From the NCBI RefSeq assembly GCF_000283155.1, contig NW_004454193.1, forward strand, positions 12,792,413 to 12,856,412: DNA of 64,000 bases. Reading direction: 5' to 3'. Under the pieces are notes generated by a model. It was not told where the DNA came from, searched no databases, and saw only the letters and a list, made by a program, of their open reading frames with translations. Source of the stretch: Ceratotherium simum simum. Lineage: Eukaryota > Chordata > Mammalia > Perissodactyla > Rhinocerotidae. Made by a program: the position numbers and the translations under genes. Shown in pieces: positions 1-10,745 of the stretch (position 1 is the first letter of the stretch; each line of letters starts with the position of its first letter).

Positions 1-730
1 AGCCACCTTTTCTCTTTGGTTACTTCCACCTATATATTTCAATGTCATTCCCAGCTCTAAGTATTTAACTCTAATTTCTCACTCAGTGACAAAACTCCAG
101 ATTTGTTGGAACAATTTCGGCATTGAAAATGCTTATATTAGTGTGAAGCAAGGTACCCAGAAGCCCCTATGAGTTTTGTATTTCCATATGCACCAGACTT
201 TCACATTCTGAAATGTTTCTTATGGGAACACGAGAAAACAGTTATAATTAAACTTAAGTAGAAAAACTATATTTAACACGCTCTCTGGGATATATTCTGA
301 AGTGGTTTTGAAGGCAAATTGTACATTAGTAGGCACCTGGGGTCCCAGAGTCAGAGGTACCTCTCTCATCCCCCGTCAGTTTGAGCTTGTGTCTTTAGGA
401 AGTGGAACAAAAAATACTTATTTTGGGCAAGGACAAAGAAACAAGGACCTTCATTTTGCCCGTGTCCACATTTGACTTTGAAGCAATGCATACATTTTCC
501 CAGCTGAGACAGAAGTAGATTTGCATTCATTTACAAAATACCATCTTACTCAGGAATTAAAGCAAAGAATTTGCTAAAGAATCATCTGCTACTTGCTTTG
601 CGGAAGAAGGTAAAATAGTCATCAGATTCTGAGAAAGAAAAGACAAGATTGATCCATTTCTCACCCTCCCTACTCATTTTCTGCTGGAGCCAGGAAAAAG
701 AATTTTTGTTAGTCCATTATTCATAACTGT
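1..730. other. Unique non-coding sequence
   Basis: No repeat family, coding signal or RNA gene was recognised here. The sequence is AT-rich with only short open frames. It runs up to the LTR that starts near 731. Confidence 0.5.
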
Positions 731-1124
731 TGTATTACTTTCTTATTCTTGTAACAAATTACCATAAAGTCAGTAACACAAATTTATTATCTTGTAGTTA
801 TGGAATTCAAAAATCTAAAATGGATCACACTTGGCTAAATTCAAGGTGTCAGTAGGGATGTGTTCCTTCTAGCGGCCCCAGGGAAATATCTATTTTCTTC
901 CCATTCTCTATCTTCAAAGCCAGAAGTCTGTATAGCATCTTCAAACCTGTCTCTGATTCTGACCTCCTCTTCTGCCTCCCTCTTCCATTTATAAAGGCCA
1001 TCGTAATGATATTGGGATAAAGTTCCCAAGGTCAGCTGATTAATGAACTTAATTTCCCCATGCCATGTAACATAACATTTTCACAGCCTCTGGGGATTAG
1101 GACACAGTATTCAGCCTACTATAC
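731..1124 (-). mobile_element. MaLR-type (MLT1-like) solo LTR
   Basis: Read on the minus strand, this matches the 3' end layout of ERVL-MaLR LTRs: a 'CTTGGTCAGCTGATTAA'-like block near 1029-1045, a 'tcttcaaagccag' block near 911, and a final 'gtaacaaattaccataa' block near 752-768 (all quoted from the plus strand). It has no internal retroviral sequence, so it is a solo LTR or fragment. Divergence is high, as expected for a MaLR shared by placental mammals. The exact subfamily was not determined. Confidence 0.75.
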
Positions 1125-1724
1125 TTATCAACCAAAAGTTACTGGATTCAGTTTAGTCATTTACTATGAGTGTAGTCAACGGTGTGCCTACCACTGTGCT
1201 AGAATGAAGAAGTGATATAGGGAAGGAAATGTTTTTGCCTTCACTGAATTTAATTTCAACTCACTGAATTTATTATATCATGCAGCTTCCATGTAAAATA
1301 TGAAAGTGAGGTTGAATGTCACTGGGAAAAAAAGACTTGGATTTTTGCCTTATTTTCACCAAATGATGCCCTTGCACAAACAACTTATATTCCCCTTCAC
1401 TTCATCCGCTTATCTGAAAATAGAGTGAAACACGTTTCGATTGTAAGCTGTTTCATGACCCATAATAAGTTTTGCTTTATCTAAGAATTCCACAAGGTAA
1501 GTAGGGAAAGTAATACTCAAATATGAAGATGTATTTTAGCAGAAGATTGCTTACCTGACACTAGGTTAACTGTATTTCTAAAATTTAGTATATTAACTCT
1601 TTAAGAGTACAATGATCATAAAAAGCATTTTAGTCTCTAATGTATGGGTTATAGTTTATAGGAAATAAAAGAATTTGCCACATATTTTATTTTTAATAAG
1701 ATTTTAAAATGATTTACTTGTGGC
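1125..1724. other. Mostly unique; possible ancient repeat scrap
   Basis: The segment 1150-1265 loosely resembles the start of a common ancient mammalian repeat ('ttactatgagtgtagtcaac...gtgcctaccactgtgctag'). The rest shows nothing recognisable. Confidence 0.35.
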
Positions 1725-2090
1725 TGTATGAACTATCATGATAAAAATATGGCAGTGAGAATTAACAATATACAACCAGATAGAGAAATACAGATGACTC
1801 TCAAAAACATAATGTTTAGTGAAGCCAGAAACAAACAATTCTGTACTAAAATAAGATTATATATTGTATGATTCTATTTTTATGAAATATAAAAGAAGTT
1901 AAGATGGTGGTAGCCTTTTGGAGGGTTTAGAAACTGGGAGCAAGCACAAGAGAGAAAGATTATGGGGTACAGGTAGTATTTGTTCTTTGATCTTAATGCT
2001 GATTGCATGAGTGTGTTTAGTTAGTAAAAATTTATGGTATTGCACACTTACATGTATTTTCTCTATATACATTATACTTTCATAAAATTA
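1725..2090 (+). mobile_element. L1 3' end (5'-truncated, old)
   Basis: The segment reads like the end of L1 ORF2 plus the 3' UTR of an old mammalian L1. It has an 'agtgaagccagaaacaaaca' block (1819-1838), a 'gtatgattctatttttatgaaat' block (1867 on), and the terminal 'tgcacacttacatgtat...ttatactttcataaaatt' block (2041-2090). ORF2 has decayed and nothing is translatable. Confidence 0.75.
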
Positions 2091-4645
2091 AAAAATGGGC
2101 TTACCTAAAGAGGAGAAAATATATAAATTTACCATTATATCAACCATAAATATTAAACAGCACAAATACACTTTAGTCATCATAGTTACACCAAGAATTC
2201 ATCGTTCAGCATTTCCCTAAATTATAAAAAAATACATCACGTAGCAATTTTAATGAATTTTTTAATATATATTGAGAAATATTTGTAAATCTGAGAGAGG
2301 CTTGTGGGAAAATCACCTATCACTATTTGTGAAAACAATCTCTGAGAACCTGAAGGGCAGAATTGTGATCCTGTTCTTTTAATAAGTATTGTTAATTTCA
2401 GTTCTTCTTATACCTTTGCTTTTCCAAATTTCTCTCTCAAGTTGAACTGGAATGTCATTAAAGCAAGTTAACTTTTTCTCTTGAAATCAATTAAATTTTC
2501 ATAACAAGTACTGATTTCGGAAAGGGTATGTCTGCATCAAGAACAATGTGTACTACCCTGCTCTTATGTGTGGAACAGACCAGTGTGACACCATGGATCA
2601 GCCACTCCTAGTCTAGCATATCACACAGCCAGGGTATGTTACCTTGGAAGATCAAAAATACTTCCTTTTAAAGCAATCCAAGTGCATGCGTGATTAGGTA
2701 GACATCAATGTGAATGACCGCCTACTCTGTCATGAGTATAGTATAACATGCATATTTCACCAGTGGCTTTTGCTTAAAATGATGCCTGTTTTGTGGGCTA
2801 ACCAGGCAAGTGATTCTTTATAGGTCTAGCAGACAAGAGGCAGGTATACTCTTGTGGAGATCTAGTCTTTTACATGTAGGGAGGGGAAAGAAGAACTATA
2901 CATGATTTGAGATGTAGAGGACGTTAGTTCTGAGTCCTAAACTTAGCTATAGTGTGAGAAGTCTAGATAACATGATTTTGGGGTCCATGCACACATGTGT
3001 CACCGAGGAAACCACACTGTCTCTTCCTGCAGTGAAGATTATGGAGGCAAATAACACATCCTATGCTGCCTATAGTTTGCAAGATATTAAATAATTTTCT
3101 GCAATCTTAGCTGTTTCTTTCTTGTTAGACCCTGCTTTTTCATCAATGAAGAATGATGAGAATCCAGCATATAGTAGATGCCCAAAATTATGTGTTAAAA
3201 TAATCAGTAAACAAATGCATATATGGATGAAACCAAATTGAAAGAAACATACCTAAATTGGTAGCTTTTATGTTGTCTATTATGGGAAAGACTGGGCTGT
3301 AGGCAGCTGCCTCAAAACCTGTGCTTAGGTTCATGACTTTAAATATTTTGAAAGTAAATAAAACCTATTCATGACAAAGGGACTCCCAGGAGGATTCTAT
3401 GACCTCAAGTAATCATGAGGGAGATTGATCTGACCGTCAGAACCATGCCTGCCAAGAAGTGGGAATCTGAATGTTTGTTTCCTTTTAGTATATCCATGAA
3501 CATGGGTGTTTATGGATATTAAAAATATATATATAATCAGCTAATGTAGATGGATATTTCCTGGGGCACAAAACCAGAGTCGTTGTGGTTATTAACAAAT
3601 GAAAGAGGGAATTGCACATATTTGCCAAATCACAATGCAGGCTAATGTCACAATATTCAGGAGGACTCCCAAGGGTGATTATGACCATTCTTCTTGTTGA
3701 AGCATCTATTTACCCCTAGTATTTACAAAGCATTTGTTGTGATTCACCATGTTCAAAAAGTATAGGTAACAAAGAGTTGAAGATAACCAGAACCCTACTC
3801 CTAGGAACTCACTATGTAGTATCCCCTTTAGAGCAAATAGTACAGTGCTCAAAGTCATCTTCTCCTGAGGACCTACTGTGAGTCAGACATTTTCATAGAT
3901 ATGGGCATTTAAATATAAATACGTTATCATCTTTGTATTGGACACGTTCCCCTGCCCACCATCTGCCTGATAATCACATGGTGTGGACCACACGCTTCCA
4001 TCAAACACTGCTGCTTGGCTCTATCTTTCCCAGCAAAAAAGTCTCAATTTGGCCTTGAAAACCAGCCATAACTGTTCTCAGCCTAAACTTGCCCTCTACC
4101 TTCTGGTGGTCTGGCAACATGTGTAGCAAATGTAGCACAATCCAAGGACAACCCTTAATTATTTGGAAAATCTCCAGTGGCTTACCAGAAAGAATACTTT
4201 GCTAAAGTGGTTAGTCCTTGGCAGGCGTGGGCTCTGACCATTCAAAAATTTTGCTTTTCTGCCCGGTTCTCAGTTGAAAGAAAAGGAGTGTAGAGGCCCT
4301 AATATAGCCTTGAGACGGAGCACATGCAAGTCACAGCAAGTGGGCAGACTAAAATTCTTATCCAAGCAGCCAACCAAGGGACGTGAGCCTGAACAGTGGC
4401 GGTGGTTTTGCTGCAGAGTTGGTCTTCGGTATCAGATTCCAGATGGACATAACTTGAGAATAATTACATTAGCATAAAAGCTCAGCTGAACCCTAGAAAA
4501 GAAAGTTAAATCCCTCAGTAGGTTGGCTAAATACATACTTCCGTGTAAAATATAAGTGGGTACACAGTCAGTTCTGAGGCTAGACCTGAACTACCAGCAA
4601 AGAAGACACTTCTGACTTCCAGATGATAATGCCATTATGAACTTA
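2091..4645. other. Unique non-coding sequence
   Basis: This AT-rich DNA has no recognised gene. A short MIR-like scrap lies at 3845-3930 ('gaggacctactgtgagtcagac'). The 67-codon frame at 4274-4477 has no domain and no splice context and is treated as chance. Confidence 0.45.
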
Positions 4646-4660
4646 TATCTTAATATTTGT

Positions 4661-4910
4661 TGGTGAGGAAGGCTGGCCCTGAGCTAACGTCTGTTGCCGA
4701 TCTTCCTCTTTTTGCTTGAAGAAGATTGTCGCTGAGCTGACATCCGTGCCCATCTTCCTCTATTTTGTATGTGGGACACTGCCACAGCATGGCTTGATGA
4801 GCAGCATGTAGGTCCACATCTGGGATCCGAAGCCACCAACCCTGGGAGCAGAACAGAACATAGTGAAGCGGAGTGCATGAACTTAACCACTATGCAACCA
4901 GGCTTGCCCT
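4661..4910 (-). mobile_element. ERE SINE, old copy, two tail units
   Basis: On the minus strand this is a tRNA-derived equine repetitive element with a degraded head (4868-4910) and two tandem copies of the tail unit. On the plus strand the units show as 'ccctgagctaacgtctg' (4677 on) and 'gctgagctgacatccgtgcc' (4733-4752). An imperfect target-site duplication flanks it: tatcttaatatttg (4646-4659) and tatcttaattttg (4913-4925). Divergence from the young copies indicates an older insertion. Confidence 0.88.
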
Positions 4911-4964
4911 TGTATCTTAATTTTGAAAGAGTGTCAGATGTTCAGTTCACATTCTGGAGCAACG

Positions 4965-5160
4965 CAAAAGTTGTAGGCTTAGGCTCTGCGGGCAGACATG
5001 AGGGGGTTTATGTCCTGCTGCCATTTTCTGGATATGGGCATTTGAAAAAGTCAGTGAAATTGTTTCTAGGTTTCTTCATTTATAAAATTGACATGAAAAT
5101 TCTGTGTATCTAGTAAGATTGTTGTGACGATTAATTAAAACAATACAATATCTCATATAC
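4965..5160 (+). mobile_element. MIR SINE fragment
   Basis: It shows the MIR order: a 'taggctctgcgggcag' region, then 'tttcttcatttataaaattgac' (5073 on, matching the 'TCATCTGTAAAATGGG' core), then 'gattgttgtgacgattaattaaa'. It is strongly diverged. Confidence 0.5.
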
Positions 5161-5234
5161 GTAAGACTTTAAAATGAAATTTTATTTATTCTTGTATTGC
5201 TATTATATGAGTGGTGTATATGATTTAAACTGAA

Positions 5235-5390
5235 GAAATTGCATGGAATTTGGAGGCATCGTGACATGGATATGAATCCTGGACATGTCATCTACTAAGC
5301 TATTACCTATTTGTCAGCTTCCACATCTGTAAAAGGAGAAAAAAATGGGACATATTGCCTGGGATATGGAAGATATACAGTCAGATAACA
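5235..5390 (+). mobile_element. MIR SINE fragment
   Basis: Ordered MIR landmarks are visible: 'atgaatcctggacatgtcat', then 'cttccacatctgtaaaaggag' (5320-5340), then a short purine-rich stretch. It is a second diverged MIR in the same orientation as the preceding one. Confidence 0.5.
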
Positions 5391-5890
5391 AATTAAACAC
5401 ATTCTAAGCATTCAGACTGCTTGGATCATTTTATCCTCATTACACTTCAAAGTTGTTTCTCTTCAATTTTTGCTTTTTTAAAATTAAGCTCAGATCCAAC
5501 CATCTAAACTACAATATTTGCTGTATGATATTTATATTCAGAGACAGAATCTTGGGAGAGATGACTACTGAAAATTTGATCTGATGATTTGGTTTGACCA
5601 GTCCATATATATCAGAAGAAAATGTGAATAAGTCCACAATGGCAAATATCCCATGTTCCAGTTACACATACCAGAAAGATGCATGTTTCTGGAGTTAGAT
5701 CAGACAAATTCCACCCCAAAATAAAAGTGCAACCATTTCCCAGAGAGATTGCATATTAATATATTAGCAGTCATTCTTTTAAAGTCTTTACTCTATTCAG
5801 TCCTTTACAACTGGAAATACAATCCTAGGAGGACAGTGACAGAATGGATAGGTAGTGCAATGTTGATTTTTCAGGACAAGAAGTTGTTTG
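5391..5890. other. Unique non-coding sequence
   Basis: AT-rich, no gene or clear repeat recognised. Confidence 0.4.
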
Positions 5891-5894
5891 GCAT

Positions 5895-6042
5895 GGGAGA
5901 GGTAGCATAGGATAGCTAAAGACCACAAGATTTAGAGCCATAATGACCTTGATTTGAACCATATTGCACTACTTTCCAATTACACAACTCTGGATGGTGT
6001 CCTTAAATTTTGTTATCCTGTTTCTTCATTTGTAAATTTGGG
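5895..6042 (+). mobile_element. MIR SINE
   Basis: The start 'gggagaggtagcataggatagctaaagacca' and the core 'tgatttgaaccatattgcac' and 'tgtttcttcatttgtaaatttgggga' follow the MIR consensus order. The GATA-type microsatellite begins directly at its 3' side. Confidence 0.65.
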
Positions 6043-6094
6043 GATATATATATCTATATATCTATCTATCTATGGATAGATAGATAGATAGATA
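6043..6094. repeat. TATC/GATA tetranucleotide microsatellite, inverted
   Basis: An AT run passes into (TATC)n and then, after TATGGA, into (TAGA)n. The two halves are complementary, so the locus could fold as a hairpin. Confidence 0.95.
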
Positions 6095-6645
6095 ATAAAT
6101 TGAACTCATTTCTGTAGACAGTATTCCCAACTGCCACTGCTATGCTTCTGTAATTTTAGGAGTGTGTCCCCTTGAGAAGAGAGAAGGGTGATTAATAGGA
6201 AACAGGGCCAAACGGGAGACAGGAAATGTGGGGTAAAACTTACAAGAAGGACTTGATCTATTCCTCGTGCTGCCCAGTGTTTTCTTCTGGACGCTAAGGC
6301 GAGGCAGGTGGTGAACTGCGGCTTCCTGTTTTCCTTCTATTGATCATCTTGCTTCCTGTTGACCTTGATAAAACCCAGTACAGAGTAGGGACATGGTGTA
6401 TTCTTGTGGTCCTGCCTGGCCACAAAATAGTAGTTGTCACTTGCAAAGTTGTGTTTTTAGAGGTTTTAAAGAAGTTATGATGTTTTCTAGGGACCGATTT
6501 GTCTCATGGCAGCATTGTCAATTTGTGATTTGGCCTCTGACCATCTCTCCAGCAAAATCTCCTACGACATTCTGTCCATATTTATGCTATATTCTTTATT
6601 CTCTAGTCATCAAGAATGTGTGATTGCATTCAAAAATCTCCTTTA
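6095..6645. other. Unique non-coding sequence
   Basis: No repeat recognised. GC is slightly higher around 6240-6330. A 76-codon open frame at 6393-6623 shows no domain. Confidence 0.45.
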
Positions 6646-6846
6646 ATACACACACACACTCATACAGCCATGCATGTGCATACACACTCAGCCATGCATG
6701 TGAACACACACACAGCCATGCATGTGCACACACACAGCCATGCATGTGCACACACACAACAATGCATGTGCACACACACACTCACACAGCCATGCATGTG
6801 CACACACTCACACAGCCATGCACATGCAGACACATACACACACACA
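6646..6846. repeat. CA-rich minisatellite, about 7 units
   Basis: Seven copies of a block related to agccatgcatgtg begin at 6666, 6690, 6714, 6736, 6758, 6788 and 6814, separated by (CA)n tracts of variable length. Unit length is 22-30 bases. The fifth unit (acaatgcatgtg) and seventh unit (agccatgcacatg) carry substitutions. The array is mostly alternating purine-pyrimidine. Open frames across it are by-products of the repeat. Confidence 0.95.
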
Positions 6847-6849
6847 GCC

Positions 6850-7365
6850 ACCTGTTTTGGCTTGAAGTCCCCATTCAGTCTCCTTGACCACCTGATGATT
6901 TCTCTAACCCCATAATTCCCAGACATTTTCTGTTCCTCTCTCATGACACGCTGTCTTCTTCTGGACCTTAGAATACCATGCTATCACTGCCTTTCATGCT
7001 CTACCCATAACAATTTGACTTAGCATCCTTTAACTCAATTTACACATTTCTTCTTCTGGGAGGTTTTTTTTTAAAGCCCCAGACTAGCTTCGATTCTCTT
7101 GTGTTTATTTGTAAAGCATGATGTCCTTTCATTCTTTATAATAGCCCTCACTGCTGCTCTTTTTCTAGAGTTTATATTTCAGGTAAGATGAACGTTAAAG
7201 TGAAAGAGGATGTATATCTCATTTATGACTCTATCCACAGTGCCCAGCACAATTTCAGTCATACCTAAGAGACAGATACCCTGTATATGTTTGCTGAAAT
7301 GAATAGGAAATTCCTTGCTTCTTTAACTGTTTTCCTACCTACCCTTGAGTATATGCCATCATATT
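6850..7365. other. Unique non-coding sequence
   Basis: No gene or repeat family recognised. Confidence 0.4.
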
Positions 7366-7367
7366 AA

Positions 7368-7625
7368 TAGTAAAAACTAATATTTGCTGAGTGCTTGCTG
7401 TTTTCCAGTCATTGAGCTATCTGCTTTTGATACATTATCTCACTTAGTACTCACAATATTTCTATGAGTTAATTTCCCCATCTATTAAGTGACAAATCTA
7501 TTATTTTCTAAGATCATAAGAAAATAAATATTTCAGGCTCACCCAATTAGTGAAATACTGAGCTGTTATTTGAACCTAGGTAAAGTGACAACAGAGACTG
7601 TCCATTTAAGCTACTACTACTGCCC
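7368..7625 (+). mobile_element. MIR-family SINE
   Basis: The sequence follows the class 'gctgagtgcttgctg...cattatctcacttagtactcacaa...gagttaatttccccatc...gaacctaggt', i.e. the landmark order of MIR in plus orientation. Divergence is high but the element is nearly complete. Confidence 0.65.
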
Positions 7626-7639
7626 TAGGCTGATATTTT

Positions 7640-7795
7640 GACAGCAAACTCATGAGAGGCACTTAGCCAGAACCACCCAGCTATACTATTCCCAGAAGAT
7701 TCTAGAAATTCAGAAACTAAATGAGAAAAATACGTGTTACCTTAGGCTACTGAGTTTAGAGGTATTTTATTACACAGCAGTAAATAACTTAAACA
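7640..7795 (+). mobile_element. MaLR-type LTR, 3' end
   Basis: The 'ccagaaccacccagc' block (7669 on) is followed by 'aggtattttattacacagcagtaaataactt' (7760-7790). These correspond to the 3' end of an MLT1-like LTR on the plus strand. Only the 3' part is recognisable. Confidence 0.55.
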
Positions 7796-7799
7796 ATTC

Positions 7800-8640
7800 C
7801 AAACCCCAATTTCGGCTTTTGATCATCTGTAAAAGAATCCAAAGTTAATTTTTTCTTCTCTCCAATTTTTCTTTCTTAATGCCTTGTTTAATTCTATCCT
7901 TTCTTCTTTCTTCCACGTAGAGAAAGAATGATTCTCAAACTCCTCAAAATATCAAAACTTTCTGTTTTTCCCTGAAGCATATGGAATTTTAAAATAAGAT
8001 GGCACCTTGATAAGCTGACTCTTGTAAAAATGCAGTGGCCAGGACCAAGATGATGTTGACTGGCAAAGAAGATCTCATTAAGAACAAAAGATAAACTGCT
8101 TTCTTGATCTTATATGATTTCCTGTGCAAGGAAGAGTATACAGCAAGGGATAGATGCTGATTTGTTCAGATCTAGAAAACTATAGGAAAATAGGTTATTA
8201 AAGGAAACACCTATTATATACGAGTTGATAACACCTACTTAAAAAAAGTCTTGGTTACATTGCATGGTTTTCTGTTCATCCTATATGAATAATGTGTTAC
8301 AATCTACAAGAAATAATTTGGGGGGATTTATGTTTCTTCTATTTTTTCAGTTGATTTATTGAAGTACCATTTTGTAGGGACAAAGAATAGATAGCAAAAA
8401 TGTACATTGACATGTATTTCTTCTTTTCTGTCTAACCTATTCCATGTGATTTATTTTAAAAGGGAGAACAATGAGATTACTCTTCAGGGAATGAACTCCT
8501 CAACAGACCACATATCTCATTTCCATACTGACAACAAATGATGCCAATATACACTCTCTGATTTTCTTATGTATCCCCATGAAAACAGTCATTGTGAAAA
8601 CCCAAATAGACCCTATGTTATATTGCATTTGGGTTCATGT
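7800..8640. other. Unique non-coding sequence
   Basis: AT-rich, no gene signal and no recognised repeat. Confidence 0.4.
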
Positions 8641-8644
8641 CTTG

Positions 8645-8840
8645 TTTAAGAGTGTAGGCTCCATTATGAGGCAGATCTGTGTTAAATTCCACTATGTGAT
8701 CACGGAGAAGCTACATTATCTCTCTGAGTCTCGACTTTTCCCAAAAGATTGAAGAATGAACTATTATTTTTCTCACTTTGCAGTTGTTGAAAGGACTAAG
8801 TGAGATAACGTCTTATAAAGTGCTAAATAGTCTATTTGAT
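8645..8840 (+). mobile_element. MIR SINE
   Basis: Landmarks in order: 'aagagtgtaggctcc', 'gtgttaaattccac', 'ctctgagtctcgac', 'gcagttgttgaaaggactaagtgagataa', 'aaagtgctaaatag'. This matches an almost complete diverged MIR. Confidence 0.75.
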
Positions 8841-8934
8841 AACTAGGAAGCAGAAAATGCATACTAGCTTTCCAATACTGAGAAATACAGTAGGAATTAT
8901 TCGATTTTAGAAGTTTCACTAGGATACTTCATTT

Positions 8935-9090
8935 ATTCATTCATTCATCCCCACTGGCTCTCTACTACATGTGATACAATTAATCATCAGTCCCCTCTAC
9001 TAGATGAGCTCATGGAGGGCATAGTCTTTTTCTTAATCACCTTTGGATCTAGAGCATTTTGTATAGTCCTTGGTGCTCAACCACAATGAT
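8935..9090 (+). mobile_element. Possible L2 3' fragment
   Basis: 'agatgagctcatggagggcatagtc' and 'ccttggtgctcaaccacaatgataaatga' resemble the L2 3' end ('aagctccttgagggcagg...gtaggtgctcaataaatg'). The match is weak. Confidence 0.35.
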
Positions 9091-9939
9091 AAATGATCTG
9101 ACTGGTGTTTGGGAAGATTTCCATGAGCACTCAAAAATAGCAGCTATTGATTCTACCTGCTGGCTTGGCTTGGATGGGGGAGAGGGAAGAACACCAGAGA
9201 AGCATTCCAAAGATAATGACACTCAAGCTGCGTCTAAAGTAGACAGGGTTTGAGGTTCCACAATGCAATGATTCTCAGCTATGAACTTCTGGCTTTTTCT
9301 CTCTCACTCAGGGTTATATATTTCTTAGGAATTGACAACATGGCACAGAATGAAAGGGCGTAAAGGTTATCCTTTAGAATGTTGACTTGAACTGAAGTTA
9401 TATGTATGGCCAAAGATGAATTTATTTGAAGAAGAGTACAGTAGAGGAAGTAAATACTTCTAATTTATCTTATGTATCTAGGATATCATTAAATATAGAT
9501 CTGTTAATTAACCTCATTGATATAACAGAAGAGGCAGACAAACTGAGCCAGGCTGTAGCAAACGAGTTCACCCTAAATGTTTCTTCACACTATTTTGGCC
9601 CACCCAATTAGGCTGAAAACCAAAGAAGAGGTCTAATTAGCAAACTACCTTTCTCCTTTAATTGGAAATATATATTGCTACTAGGATTCAACCCATGAGG
9701 TAAGGTTATCATTTGAAAATCAAACCAGTGACATTAAAGTCATTAACACTTATGAAAAAAAAATTGCTAATCAAAGAGCTGTCCAATGTTAATATTAATT
9801 AGCTAATGTGAAAATATACTAAAGTCATTCTGGTGAACACAAACATACTTGGACCTTTCCCGTATGTTTACTCCCTGTAAAACCCTGGATCAATAGATAT
9901 GTTGTGTCAATTTTAATAATAGCAATATTTAGAGTCAGG
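9091..9939. other. Unique non-coding sequence
   Basis: No coding or repeat family signal. The 61-64-codon open frames at 9059-9253 and 9426-9611 show no domains. Confidence 0.4.
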
Positions 9940-10010
9940 GTGATAAAATTACTTGCTCAAGGCAATTGAGATTAGGATTTGAAATCAAATCTATCTGATT
10001 TCTCCATAGA
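9940..10010 (+). mobile_element. MIR 3' fragment
   Basis: 'aaattacttgctcaaggcaa' followed by 'gatttgaaatcaaatctatctgattt' matches the MIR segment 'taacttgcccaaggtca...gatttgaacccag'. Confidence 0.5.
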
Positions 10011-10554
10011 GAATGACAATGCCTACAGGGAGACATCCTTTCTAGTCACATTCTTTTAATCTCTCCCCTGATTCCCCCCCTCCTCTAACTATCTCTGTGT
10101 CCTTATCATTAAGAGGAGGACAAAGACAGGAGGGAAAAAAGCCTCACAGCATAGGTGTTATGTCTCCCTCCTTTCTCCATTGATGCTGATGAGATAGGAC
10201 AACCAATTATTCCAGAGGCCCTTAGATTGCATGAAGCACAAAATCCTGGCTACCCAGCATGACAATCAGCAAGATTAACGCTTGAGTGTCCAGGCTATCC
10301 TTATGGTAACAGCCACGAGCAAAAGAACTCTTCTCCATCAAAATCCTCAGCACACAAGAAAAACTATTTTATTTAAGGGTTAAAGTTTTAAAAAGATGAA
10401 AACATAGGTCAAAAAGAAATGGAGCAATTGGACGGTTAAAAAATAAAAGTCTGTGGAACTGTATAGATTGTGATGTCACTGGAATATGTGCAAATAGGAA
10501 GCCATGAAATAGTATAGATTTTCCAATTCGTGTTACAAACATAAGCCAAACAAT
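10011..10554. other. Unique non-coding sequence
   Basis: A short C-rich run sits at 10072-10084. No gene recognised. Confidence 0.4.
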
Positions 10555-10745
10555 CAGTGGTTTCTCAAAGTGTAGTTCAAGTACAATCTACTTCAGAATC
10601 TTTCAGAGAATTTTGTAAAAAACACAGATTTTGGTGACACCACAAAAATACTCTGCTTCAGAAGGTATGAAATATCTTCTGGGAGTATATATTTTTCAAG
10701 TTTCTGGGATGATTACTAACCATACAAAAGTATAAGAACCACAAC
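10555..10745 (+). mobile_element. MER5-like hAT fossil
   Basis: It starts 'cagtggtttctcaaagtgta' and has 'gttcaagtacaatctacttcagaatc...ttttgtaaaaaacacagatt'. It ends near 'aagtataagaaccacaac', the degenerate terminal inverted repeat. This is the MER5 (non-autonomous hAT-Charlie) pattern at about its usual length of 190 bases. It is not mobile. Confidence 0.7.

Noticed and set aside
6646..6846. CRISPR array
   Set aside because: The repeats are imperfect, CA-rich and variably spaced, without unique spacers, and the window is a mammalian genome.
6616..6944. Several overlapping His/Cys-rich open frames on both strands
   Set aside because: They are produced by the CA/TG minisatellite, which is stop-free in several frames.
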